This document shows, one piece after another, positions 1-5,310 of a stretch of 5,310 nt of DNA. Made by a program: the position numbers and the translations under genes. The notes beneath the pieces were generated by a model that did not search any database, was not told the DNA's origin, and worked only from the letters and a program-made list of their open reading frames with translations. Location of the stretch: positions 1-5,310 of the forward strand of contig JAICSG010000329.1 in NCBI GenBank assembly GCA_025937035.1, in the 5' to 3' direction. Origin of the DNA: Thermoanaerobaculia bacterium (lineage in GTDB: Bacteria; Acidobacteriota; Thermoanaerobaculia; Multivoradales; UBA5704). How positions within the stretch are numbered: position 1 is the stretch's first letter; every line of letters begins with the position of its first letter.

Positions 1-1068
1 CTCGGCAGGGAGCGGAGCTACCTCTGGGCGGTCACGCCGAGCTCGCTCGCCAGCTTCGAGCTGCCCCCCCGGGCGGGGATCGAGACCGCCGCCCGCCAAG
101 CCTACCGCCTACTGACCACCCGTCAACGGACCCTCGCCCGCGCCGAGACCCAGAGGGCGCTGGCCGGGCTCTCCAGGCTTCTCCTCGCGCCGGCGGCCGG
201 CCAGATCGGCCCCCACCGGCTGCTGGTCGCCGCGGACGGCGCCCTGAGCTATCTCCCGTTCGCGGCCCTGCCGGCGCCGGGCTCCGGCGAGCCGCTGGTC
301 GCGAGCCACGAGATCGTGACCGCCCCCTCCGCCTCGTCGCTGCTGGCCCTGCGCCGCGAGCGGCGGGACCGGCGCCCGCCCCCCGCCGCCGTGGCGGTGG
401 TGGCCGATCCGGTCTTCGAGGCCGGCGACCCGCGCGTCCACGGCGGGCGCGCGGCCGCCCCCGCGAGCCTCCGGGGAGCTTCCCAGCGGCTCGCCCGCCT
501 CCCCTTCTCCCGCGCCGAGGCGGAGACCATACGGTCCCTGGCGCCGCCCGGTGGGACGCTGGTGGCGCTCGACTTCGCGGCCAGCCGGGAGACGGTGCTG
601 AGCGGGGCGCTCGCCCGCTACCGGATCGTCCATTTCGCCACCCACGGCGTCCTCGACACGGCCCACCCCGAGCTCTCCGGCCTCCTGCTCTCCGGGGTCG
701 ACCGGCAGGGCCGTCCGGTCGAAGGCTTCCTGGGCGCTCACGAGATCGACCGCCTGCGCCTGCCGGCCGACCTGGTGGTCCTCTCGGGATGCGCGACGGC
801 CCTGGGCCGGGATATCCGCGGCGAGGGGCGGGTGGGGCTGACGCGCGCCTTCCTCCACGCCGGCGCGCGCCGGGTGGTGGTCAGCCTCTGGCCCGTGCAG
901 GACCAGGCCACAGCCGAGCTGATGCGGCGCTTCTACCGCGGGATGCTCCGGGACGGCCTGCCGCCGGCGGCGGCGCTGCGGGCCGCCCAGGCCGGGCTGC
1001 GCGGCGAGCCGTCCTGGCGGGACCCCTATTTCTGGGCCGGCTTCGTGCTGCAAGGCGACTGGCGATGA
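1..1068 (+). CDS. CHAT-domain protein (caspase-like peptidase fold), C-terminal part; 5' end outside window
   Basis: Frame 1 is open from the first base to the TGA at 1066-1068, giving 355 visible residues; the start lies upstream. The visible part matches the CHAT domain (Caspase HetF Associated with TPRs). An entry segment with LPPRAGIE (residues about 21-28) leads to a DGALSYLPFAAL strand-turn (about 79-90), a VAVVADPVF strand (131-139), the catalytic-His motif FATHG (His215, codon 643-645) and the catalytic-Cys motif LSGCAT (Cys264, codon 790-792). A SLWPVQD turn and an RFYRGML helix typical of the domain end follow. Both dyad residues are present, so peptidase activity is plausible. In this family the missing N-terminus usually carries tetratricopeptide repeats, but none can be checked here. 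The substrate is unknown. The gene is followed after 54 bases by a small basic protein gene and then a terminator. An internal ATG at 316 is not the start, because domain sequence continues upstream of it. Confidence 0.93.
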   Translation, partial: LGRERSYLWAVTPSSLASFELPPRAGIETAARQAYRLLTTRQRTLARAETQRALAGLSRLLLAPAAGQIGPHRLLVAADGALSYLPFAALPAPGSGEPLVASHEIVTAPSASSLLALRRERRDRRPPPAAVAVVADPVFEAGDPRVHGGRAAAPASLRGASQRLARLPFSRAEAETIRSLAPPGGTLVALDFAASRETVLSGALARYRIVHFATHGVLDTAHPELSGLLLSGVDRQGRPVEGFLGAHEIDRLRLPADLVVLSGCATALGRDIRGEGRVGLTRAFLHAGARRVVVSLWPVQDQATAELMRRFYRGMLRDGLPPAAALRAAQAGLRGEPSWRDPYFWAGFVLQGDWR

Positions 1069-1110
1069 ATTCCCTGTAAACCTTTCGGAGCCCCGCGGAT
1101 CTATCAAGGA

Positions 1111-1116
1111 AAGGAG
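1111..1116 (+). promoter_or_regulatory. Ribosome binding site of the small Lys/Pro-rich gene
   Basis: AAGGAG lies six bases before the ATG at 1123, inside a purine-rich run from 1106 to 1119. It is among the best Shine-Dalgarno matches in the window and is the main argument that the short reading frame behind it is translated. Confidence 0.75.
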
Positions 1117-1122
1117 AGACCC

Positions 1123-1290
1123 ATGACCCACGAGAAGACCCACGAGCGCAAGAAGAAGCCCCGGAAAGGGCACGGGCGCGCCGACGACGGCGTCGAAAAG
1201 CCGGCCGTCACCGATCCCAACGCCAATCCCACCGGGCAGATCTTCAAGCCCAAGCCCTCCTACGAGCCGTCCAAGCCCCCTAAAAGCTGA
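1123..1290 (+). CDS. Small Lys/Pro-rich, probably disordered protein (55 aa), unknown function
   Basis: The ATG at 1123 follows a strong ribosome binding site at 1111-1116, and the frame ends at TGA 1288-1290, twenty bases before a strong terminator. The 55-residue product has 10 Lys, 3 Arg, 3 His and 9 Pro against 7 acidic residues, no Cys, and no hydrophobic stretch long enough for a signal peptide or membrane helix. The N-terminal third is a basic cluster (ERKKKPRK, residues 8-15). The centre reads VTDPNANPTGQIFKP (29-43) and is the part most likely to be conserved. The tail is a Lys-Pro-Ser alternation (KPKPSYEPSKPPKS). I do not recognise the family. It is probably cytosolic and unstructured, possibly binding nucleic acid or a protein partner. 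It sits 54 bases after the CHAT gene with no terminator between, so co-transcription is likely. Being a real gene rests on start signal, terminator position and G/C-rich wobble positions, not on homology. Confidence 0.68.
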   Translation: MTHEKTHERKKKPRKGHGRADDGVEKPAVTDPNANPTGQIFKPKPSYEPSKPPKS

Positions 1291-1309
1291 GACCGTCCAG
1301 CATCCCCTC

Positions 1310-1350
1310 GGCCGGCCCGCTCCCCCGGGGACGGGCCGGTCTTTTTTTCT
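1310..1350 (+). terminator. Rho-independent terminator after the CHAT/small-protein unit
   Basis: An eight-base perfect stem, CCGGCCCG at 1312-1319 with CGGGCCGG at 1332-1339, is extended by a G-T and a G-C pair (1310-1311 with 1340-1341). The 12-base loop can partly pair internally (TCCC with GGGA). Seven T residues follow at 1342-1348. No A-run precedes the left arm, so it should act only on + strand transcription. It separates the CHAT/small-protein transcript from the sigma factor gene, which therefore needs its own promoter. Confidence 0.88.
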
Positions 1351-1407
1351 TCGCCCCGGTGCTAACCCATCCTCCCGCCGTCCGGATCTACACCCCGCGA
1401 TCCCATG

Positions 1408-1414
1408 AAGGAGG
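1408..1414 (+). promoter_or_regulatory. Ribosome binding site that sets the sigma factor start
   Basis: AAGGAGG, a near-perfect anti-16S match, lies four bases before ATG 1419. It favours this start over the in-frame GTG at 1359, which lies only eleven bases after the terminator T-run and has no such signal. The spacing is slightly short but workable. Confidence 0.75.
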
Positions 1415-1418
1415 ACGG

Positions 1419-1988
1419 ATGAGCACCCGCACCCCCGAGCCCGACGACGAGAGCCTGCTGGCCGCGACCGCCCGCGGCGACGTCGAAGCCTTCCATCAGC
1501 TCTACCTGCGCTACGCCGGGCGCGTCCTCGCCTGCGCCCGCCATCTCTGCCGGGACGAGGCCCTCGCCGAGGACATCACCCAGGAGGTCTTCACCGCCGT
1601 CTGGACCCGCGCCGAGACCTTCCGGCCCGACCGCGGCAGCGCCCCCGCCTGGCTGTTCACGCTGACCCGTCACAAGCTGGTCGATCACTGGCGCCGGACA
1701 GGGAAGGGAGCGCGGATGGAAACCCTGGACGACCTCCGGCATCCGTCGCAGCCCCCCGAGGACGGCGACCTGCGCCTCAGCCTCCGGAAGGCCCTGGACC
1801 ACACCTCCCCCGAGCAGCGGGAGGCGATCCACATGGCCTACTTCCACGGCCTCACCTACGAGGAGACCGCCGCCCGGCTGGCCCTCCCCCTGGGCACCCT
1901 CAAGTCGCGCATCCGCCTGGGATTGCGGGCGATGCGCGAGGTGATGTCCCAGGCTCCGGAATGCCGCCTCCCGACCGCCGTGTTGTAG
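1419..1988 (+). CDS. ECF-type (group 4) RNA polymerase sigma-70 factor
   Basis: The 189-residue product has the two-domain layout of extracytoplasmic-function sigma factors, at the usual length. Region 2 spans about residues 12-93: the [14 protein letters not shown] helix, the core-binding and -10 recognition segment with [13 protein letters not shown] (46-58), and the [20 protein letters not shown] segment (74-93). A poorly conserved linker (about 94-118) follows. Region 4 (about 120-175) contains [23 protein letters not shown] and the helix-turn-helix recognition part [18 protein letters not shown] (156-173). The product would direct RNA polymerase to a dedicated promoter set. No region 3 is present, as expected. 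No anti-sigma or zinc-finger regulator gene lies immediately up- or downstream, which is unusual for the class, and no C-terminal extension domain is present. A GGAAC/GTC-type self-promoter upstream was looked for and not seen. The exact ECF subgroup cannot be assigned by eye. Confidence 0.95.
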   Translation: MSTRTPEPDDESLLAATARGDVEAFHQLYLRYAGRVLACARHLCRDEALAEDITQEVFTAVWTRAETFRPDRGSAPAWLFTLTRHKLVDHWRRTGKGARMETLDDLRHPSQPPEDGDLRLSLRKALDHTSPEQREAIHMAYFHGLTYEETAARLALPLGTLKSRIRLGLRAMREVMSQAPECRLPTAVL

Positions 1989-2007
1989 CCTGCGGACCGT
2001 CCCCTGC

Positions 2008-2029
2008 CGGCTCCGGTCCCGGAGAGCCG
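2008..2029 (+). other. Hairpin in the sigma factor-trxB gap
   Basis: CGGCTC at 2008-2013 pairs with GAGCCG at 2024-2029, a six-base perfect stem around a ten-base loop, twenty bases after the sigma factor stop. No T-run follows, so it does not look like a terminator on its own; it may protect the 3' end of the sigma mRNA. In such GC-rich DNA it could also be chance. Confidence 0.4.
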
Positions 2030-2030
2030 C

Positions 2031-2039
2031 TGATATAGA
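2031..2039 (+). promoter_or_regulatory. trxB: Possible extended -10 element of a trxB promoter
   Basis: TGATATAGA fits the extended -10 form TGnTATAnn of a housekeeping sigma-70 promoter. It is one of very few AT-rich words in this GC-rich gap and lies between the two hairpins. The region about 17 bases upstream (2011-2016) does not resemble a -35 box. If used, transcription would start near 2046, placing the hairpin at 2050-2078 at the very 5' end of the trxB leader. This is weak evidence from sequence alone. Confidence 0.28.
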
Positions 2040-2049
2040 CTCGGCTCCG

Positions 2050-2078
2050 AGGTCGCCTCGCGATCCGCGAGGTGATTT
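2050..2078 (+). promoter_or_regulatory. Stem-loop before trxB: leader element or weak terminator of the sigma gene
   Basis: CCTCGCG at 2056-2062 and CGCGAGG at 2066-2072 form a perfect seven-base stem around the loop ATC. Wobble and Watson-Crick pairs extend it outward to 2050/2078. Four T residues (2076-2079) overlap the outer right arm, so it can be read as a weak intrinsic terminator for the sigma factor gene. The right arm also contains GAGGTGA (2069-2075), a ribosome-binding-like word ten bases before the upstream ATG at 2086, which the stem would hide. Both readings are possible; which one applies cannot be settled by eye. Confidence 0.5.
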
Positions 2079-2094
2079 TCCATCTATGGATTCC

Positions 2095-2102
2095 AGGAGG
2101 GG
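2095..2102 (+). promoter_or_regulatory. trxB: Ribosome binding site chosen for trxB
   Basis: AGGAGGGG ends ten bases before ATG 2113 and is a strong anti-16S match outside the hairpin. It supports 2113 as the main start. The in-frame ATG at 2086 would put this site inside the coding sequence and add nine residues (MDSRRGTTP) with no family counterpart that I recognise. Confidence 0.72.
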
Positions 2103-2112
2103 AACGACCCCG

Positions 2113-3078
2113 ATGTCCACTCCCGAGCAGGGTCCGCACAACGTCAACAACTACCACCGGGTGATCATCCTCGGCTCGGGCCCGGCCGGCCTCACGGCGG
2201 CGCTCTATGCCGCGCGGGCCGACCTGGCGCCGCTCGTCCTCGAAGGCAATCAGCCCGGCGGACAGCTCACCATCACCACCGACGTCGAGAACTTCCCCGG
2301 CTTTCCGGAAGGCATTCTCGGCCCCGAGCTGATGGACCGCATGCGCGAGCAGGCCCGGCGCTTCGGCACCAAGGTGAGGTTCGAGCAGGCGATCGAGATC
2401 GACCTCGAGAAGCGCCCCTTCACCATCCGCACCGACGAGGACACCTACCGCTGCGACTCCCTGATCGTCTCGACCGGGGCCTCGGCCAAGCTGGGGGGTA
2501 TCCCGGGCGAGCAGGAGCTGATGGGCTACGGCGTCTCCGCCTGCGCCACCTGCGACGGCTTCTTCTTCCGCGACAAGGAGATCGTCGTCATCGGCGGCGG
2601 CGACTCGGCCATGGAGGAGGCCACCTACCTGACCAAGTTCGCCAGCAAGGTGACCATCATCCACCGGCGCCGCGACCTGCGGGCCTCCAAGATCATGCAG
2701 GACCGCGCCTTCGCCAACCCGAAGATCGCCTGGATCTGGGATACGGTGGTCTCCGAGATCGTCGGCACCCGCGAGGGCGGCGTCACCGGCGTCAAGTTGC
2801 ACAACAAGCGGACCGAGCTCGAGAGCTTCTACCCCACCCAGGGGGTCTTCTACGCCATCGGCCACAAGCCCAACACCGACCTCTTCCGCGGCAAGCTGGA
2901 GATGAACGACGTCGGCTACATCCTGGTCCAGGAGCCGACCACCCGGACGAGCGTGCCGGGCGTCTTCGCCGCGGGGGACGCCACGGACCCGATTTACCGC
3001 CAGGCGATCACCTCCGCCGGCAGCGGCTGCCGCGCGGCGATCGACGCCGAGCGCTGGCTCCAGGAGCTACAAGACTGA
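2113..3078 (+). CDS. trxB: Thioredoxin reductase (NADPH, FAD-dependent)
   Basis: The enzyme reduces the disulfide of thioredoxin with NADPH through FAD and a cysteine pair; it is a cytosolic homodimer in this family. The 321-residue product has the usual length of low-molecular-weight bacterial enzymes. Visible motifs in order: FAD-binding GSGPAG (21-26) with Glu44 at the end of the second strand; [16 protein letters not shown] (49-64); redox-active CATC (Cys144, Cys147) followed by DG; NADPH-binding [10 protein letters not shown] (161-170) with the 2'-phosphate-binding HRRR (184-187), indicating NADPH rather than [19 protein letters not shown] (285-289) with the FAD-contacting Asp289; and the closing [12 protein letters not shown]. 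Nothing essential is missing. Start 2113 is chosen from its ribosome binding site; ATG 2086 is an alternative. Its stop overlaps the next gene's start by one base (TGATG), so translation of the two is probably coupled. A ferredoxin/flavodoxin-NADP reductase-like relative is less likely because the CxxC pair is intact. Confidence 0.96.
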   Translation: MSTPEQGPHNVNNYHRVIILGSGPAGLTAALYAARADLAPLVLEGNQPGGQLTITTDVENFPGFPEGILGPELMDRMREQARRFGTKVRFEQAIEIDLEKRPFTIRTDEDTYRCDSLIVSTGASAKLGGIPGEQELMGYGVSACATCDGFFFRDKEIVVIGGGDSAMEEATYLTKFASKVTIIHRRRDLRASKIMQDRAFANPKIAWIWDTVVSEIVGTREGGVTGVKLHNKRTELESFYPTQGVFYAIGHKPNTDLFRGKLEMNDVGYILVQEPTTRTSVPGVFAAGDATDPIYRQAITSAGSGCRAAIDAERWLQELQD

Positions 3079-4592
3079 TGCAGCTTTCCAGGCCCACGTC
3101 CCAGATCAAAACCTTAGGCGCGCTCCGCGAGGCCGGCTACCGGCCGCGCTCGATCAAGCAGGAGATCCGCGACAACCTGCGGGCCCGCCTCGCCAGCGGC
3201 GGCCCGCTCTTCCCGGGCATCCTGGGCTACGACCGCACGGTGATCCCGTCGGTGATCAACGCCCTGCTCGCCGGCCACGACTTCATCCTCCTCGGCCTGC
3301 GCGGCCAGGCGAAGACCCGCATCCTGCGCTCGCTCGTCACCCTGCTCGACGAGGAGGTGCCGGTGCTCACCGGCTCCGAGCTCAACGACGATCCGCTCGC
3401 CCCGATCTCCACCTACGGCCAACGCCTCGCGGATGAGGCCGGCGACGACGCCCCGGTCGAGTGGATGAGCCGCGAGCAGCGCTACAACGAGAAGCTGGCG
3501 ACGCCCGACGTCTCGATCGCCGACCTCCTGGTCGACATCGACCCGATCAAGGCGGCCACCCGCAAGCTCACCTTCGCCGACCCCGAGGTGATCCACTTCG
3601 GCATCATCCCGCGCACCAACCGCGGCATCTTCGCCATCAACGAGCTCCCCGATCTCGCGCCGCGCATCCAGGTGGGCCTGTTCAACATCCTGGAGGAGCG
3701 CGACCTCCAGATCCGCGGCTTCCCCGTGCGCATCCCGCTCGACATCATGATGGTCTTCTCGGCCAACCCGGAGGACTACACGAACCGGGGCAGCAGCATC
3801 ACGCCGCTCAAGGACCGCATCTCGTCCCAGATCCTCACCCACTATCCGCCGGACGTGGCGGTGGCGGCGGACATCACCCGCCAGGAGGCCTGGACCGAGC
3901 GCGACATCCCCAGCCTGGTGATCCCCGAGGACGTCCGCGTGCTGGTCGAGGAGGTCAGCCTCGCGGCCCGCGAGAGCGACCTGGTCGACCAGTCGTCGGG
4001 CGTCTCGGCCCGCGTGGCCATCTCGGCGCTGGAGCTGCTCACCTCGAACCTGGAGCGGCGGGCGCTCGCCACCCACGACAACCCGGTCTATCCGCGCCTG
4101 AGCGACCTCCAGATGCTGCTGCCCGCCATCACCGGCAAGGTCGAGATGGTCTACGAGGGGGAGCAGCAGGGGGCCGAGGTGGTGGCCCGGCGGCTCATCG
4201 GGCAGGCGGTCAAGAAGGTGTTCGACAAGCGCTTCCCCGAGGTCGGCAAGGAGGCCGGCAGCGGCGGCGAGGACGACAAGGGCCCCTACGCCCGCATGAT
4301 CCGCTGGTTCGCGGACGGCAACTCGGTGACCGTGTCGGACGAGCAGCCGTTCGCCGACTACGAGACCGAGATCTACAAGGTGCCGGGCCTCAAGGAGCTC
4401 GTCTCCCGCAACGGCAAGACCCGCGAGGAGCGGGCCCTGGCCGCCGAGATGGTGCTCGAGGGGCTCCACCAGCACCTCAAGCTCGCCCGCCAGGACCTCG
4501 ACAGCCAGATCAGCTACAAGGAGATGGTCAAGTTCCAGCTCCTGAAGCCCCGCAAGGGATCCGGCGGCCGGGACCGCGGAGACATCAACTGA
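3078..4592 (+). CDS. MoxR / Mg-chelatase-I-like AAA+ ATPase
   Basis: This 504-residue cytosolic ATPase probably remodels or activates protein complexes together with the VWA protein encoded just downstream. Visible AAA+ elements are Walker A GLRGQAKT (73-80), Walker B region GIFAINEL (183-190, with Asn188-Glu189 where most families have Asp-Glu), then ARIQ-like PRIQVGLFNILEERDLQIRG (195-214), sensor 1 SAN (228-230), arginine-finger candidates in PLKDR (243-247), and a sensor-2-like SGVSAR (307-312, Arg312). The long insert between Walker A and B (about 98-180, with NDDPLAPI and the EKLATPDVSIADL segment) and NELPDLAPRIQ are, from memory, features of the Mg-chelatase-like family that includes mycobacterial Rv0958. 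The product contains no cysteine at all. A charged tail (GGRDRGDIN) ends it. CAGGAG at 3061-3066 inside trxB is the likely ribosome binding site. The BchI subunit of true Mg-chelatase is unlikely: no pigment genes are nearby and the insert differs. Confidence 0.9.
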   Translation: MQLSRPTSQIKTLGALREAGYRPRSIKQEIRDNLRARLASGGPLFPGILGYDRTVIPSVINALLAGHDFILLGLRGQAKTRILRSLVTLLDEEVPVLTGSELNDDPLAPISTYGQRLADEAGDDAPVEWMSREQRYNEKLATPDVSIADLLVDIDPIKAATRKLTFADPEVIHFGIIPRTNRGIFAINELPDLAPRIQVGLFNILEERDLQIRGFPVRIPLDIMMVFSANPEDYTNRGSSITPLKDRISSQILTHYPPDVAVAADITRQEAWTERDIPSLVIPEDVRVLVEEVSLAARESDLVDQSSGVSARVAISALELLTSNLERRALATHDNPVYPRLSDLQMLLPAITGKVEMVYEGEQQGAEVVARRLIGQAVKKVFDKRFPEVGKEAGSGGEDDKGPYARMIRWFADGNSVTVSDEQPFADYETEIYKVPGLKELVSRNGKTREERALAAEMVLEGLHQHLKLARQDLDSQISYKEMVKFQLLKPRKGSGGRDRGDIN

Positions 4593-4611
4593 GCGCGGAG
4601 CAGGCAGCACC

Positions 4612-5310
4612 ATGCGGCATCAATATCTGTATCTCGACCCCGAGCTGATCCAGCAGCTCCTCGCCGGGCTCGACCTCCTGCGCCTGTTCAACCAGCTCGT
4701 GCTGGCGACCGGCGGCGACGTGGAGGAGGCGATGGACTGGATGCGCTACCTCCAGCAGCAGGGGCACCTGCCCGAGGAGGTCGACCTCGAGCAGTTCTTC
4801 GCCAGCCTGGAGAATCAGAGCCTGGTGGCCCGCGACGGCGAAGGCGCCCTCCAGCTCACGGCGGGGGGCGAGCGCCGCATCCGCCGCAGCGCCTTCGAGG
4901 AGATCTTCTCGACCCTCAACAAGTCGGGCCCGGGCTACCACCAGATCCGCTCCTCCGGCGAGGGGATCGAGCGCCTCCCCGAGACGCGCCCGTACTCGTT
5001 CGGCGACGACATCCACCTGCTCGACTCCGCCCGCTCGCTCCAGAACGCCTTCCGGCGGGAGTCTGGCGACGACTTCAGCCTGCTGGAGGAGGACCTGGAG
5101 GTCTACGAGACTGAGCACCTGACCTCCTGCGCCACGGTGGTGGCGATCGACATCAGCCACTCGATGATCCTCTATGGGGAGGACCGCATCACCCCGGCCA
5201 AGACCGTGGCGCTCGCCCTCACCGAGCTGATCACCACCAAGTACCCCAAGGACGACCTGTCCGTGGTGCTCTTCGGCGATCAGGCCGAGCAGGTGTTCCT
5301 CTCGGAGATC
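4612..5310 (+). CDS. VWA-domain protein, N-terminal part; partner of the MoxR-like ATPase; 3' end outside window
   Basis: The frame is open from ATG 4612 to the window end (233 residues). It starts nineteen bases after the ATPase stop, with a modest GGAG at 4597-4600 as ribosome binding site. Residues 1-100 are mostly helical and rich in Leu, Gln and Glu (opening MRHQYLYLDPELIQQLLAGL; winged-helix-like LVARDGEGALQLTAGGERRIRR about 74-94) with no domain I can name. Residues 120-163 include RLPETRPYSFGDDIHLLD, which resembles a segment before the VWA domain in VWA partners of MoxR-like ATPases (Rv0959 type, from memory). The VWA domain begins about 172: strand ATVVAID, then the metal-binding MIDAS motif DISHS (Asp180, Ser182, Ser184), RITPAKTVALALTELI helix and LSVVLFGDQAEQV strand. 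The remaining MIDAS residues lie beyond the window. No signal peptide or membrane helix is visible, so a cytosolic complex with the ATPase is expected. Confidence 0.9.
   Translation, partial: MRHQYLYLDPELIQQLLAGLDLLRLFNQLVLATGGDVEEAMDWMRYLQQQGHLPEEVDLEQFFASLENQSLVARDGEGALQLTAGGERRIRRSAFEEIFSTLNKSGPGYHQIRSSGEGIERLPETRPYSFGDDIHLLDSARSLQNAFRRESGDDFSLLEEDLEVYETEHLTSCATVVAIDISHSMILYGEDRITPAKTVALALTELITTKYPKDDLSVVLFGDQAEQVFLSEI

Noticed and set aside
1065..1079. ATGA overlap at the CHAT stop opening a four-codon frame
   Set aside because: Too short to be meaningful, and the well-marked start at 1123 is the real next gene.
109..1173. A 354-codon minus-strand open frame over the CHAT gene
   Set aside because: Gly/Arg/Ala/Pro-rich composition with no domain, opposite a recognisable CHAT domain with both catalytic motifs.
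1405..1422. A five-codon frame (MKEDG) whose stop overlaps the sigma factor ATG
   Set aside because: It has no ribosome binding site and its second and third codons are simply the Shine-Dalgarno sequence of the sigma gene, so an accidental ATG is the simplest explanation.
2095..2105. GGAAC at 2101-2105 as an ECF -35 promoter element
   Set aside because: It lies between the trxB ribosome binding site and start codon, so a transcript from it would lack the translation signals.
1362..2865. Minus-strand open frames opposite the sigma factor and trxB
   Set aside because: Shadow translations without motifs; both + strand genes are identified with full family signatures.
3114..4613. A 499-codon open frame on the minus strand across the whole ATPase gene
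   Set aside because: It mirrors a strong coding frame in GC-rich DNA where stops are rare; the translation is a low-complexity Val/Leu/Asp/Glu/Arg mix with no motif, and the + strand carries clear AAA+ motifs.
3461..4648. A 395-codon + strand frame inside the ATPase gene
   Set aside because: It is a frame-shifted shadow rich in Arg, Pro, Gly and His that overlaps the real frame and the start of the VWA gene.
3078..5310. Magnesium chelatase BchI/BchD subunits for chlorophyll synthesis
   Set aside because: No pigment biosynthesis genes are near, and the ATPase insert and VWA arrangement fit the Mg-chelatase-like, non-pigment family better.

Overview
The window is a very GC-rich bacterial chromosome segment. 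All recognisable genes lie on the + strand and are closely packed, with strong G/C preference at third codon positions. There are no rRNA or tRNA genes, insertion sequences or CRISPR repeats. A TPR/CHAT-type protease-like protein, an ECF sigma factor, and a MoxR-like ATPase with a VWA partner fit a soil or sediment lineage such as Acidobacteriota or a neighbouring phylum. This placement is an inference from gene content and base composition only.

Layout: (1) 1-1068 is the C-terminal part of a CHAT-domain (caspase-like peptidase fold) protein whose start lies upstream of the window. (2) 1123-1290 is a 55-residue Lys/Pro-rich small protein with a good ribosome binding site, in the same direction and probably on the same transcript. 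A strong intrinsic terminator at about 1310-1350 closes this unit. (3) 1419-1988 is an ECF sigma-70 factor with no anti-sigma gene beside it in the visible part. (4) The 97-base gap 1989-2085, extending to the next start at 2113, holds two hairpins, an AT-rich extended -10-like site between them, and two competing start codons for the next gene. (5) 2113-3078 is thioredoxin reductase (trxB), with all FAD, NADPH and redox-cysteine motifs intact. (6) 3078-4592 overlaps the trxB stop by one base and encodes a MoxR/Mg-chelatase-like AAA+ ATPase. (7) 4612 to the window end is the N-terminal part of a VWA-domain protein with an intact MIDAS start motif.

Genes 5 to 7 look like one operon. The MoxR ATPase plus VWA protein is a known two-component, chaperone-like pairing, resembling the Mg-chelatase I/D arrangement; an apparently similar pair occurs in mycobacteria (Rv0958/Rv0959, from memory). 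The trxB link is the unusual part. The CHAT gene plus small basic protein is a separate unit; whether the small protein is a partner or substrate is open. I found no clear evidence of an entirely new system. The best leads are the trxB/MoxR/VWA fusion of transcription units, the CHAT/small-protein pair, and the structured trxB leader.
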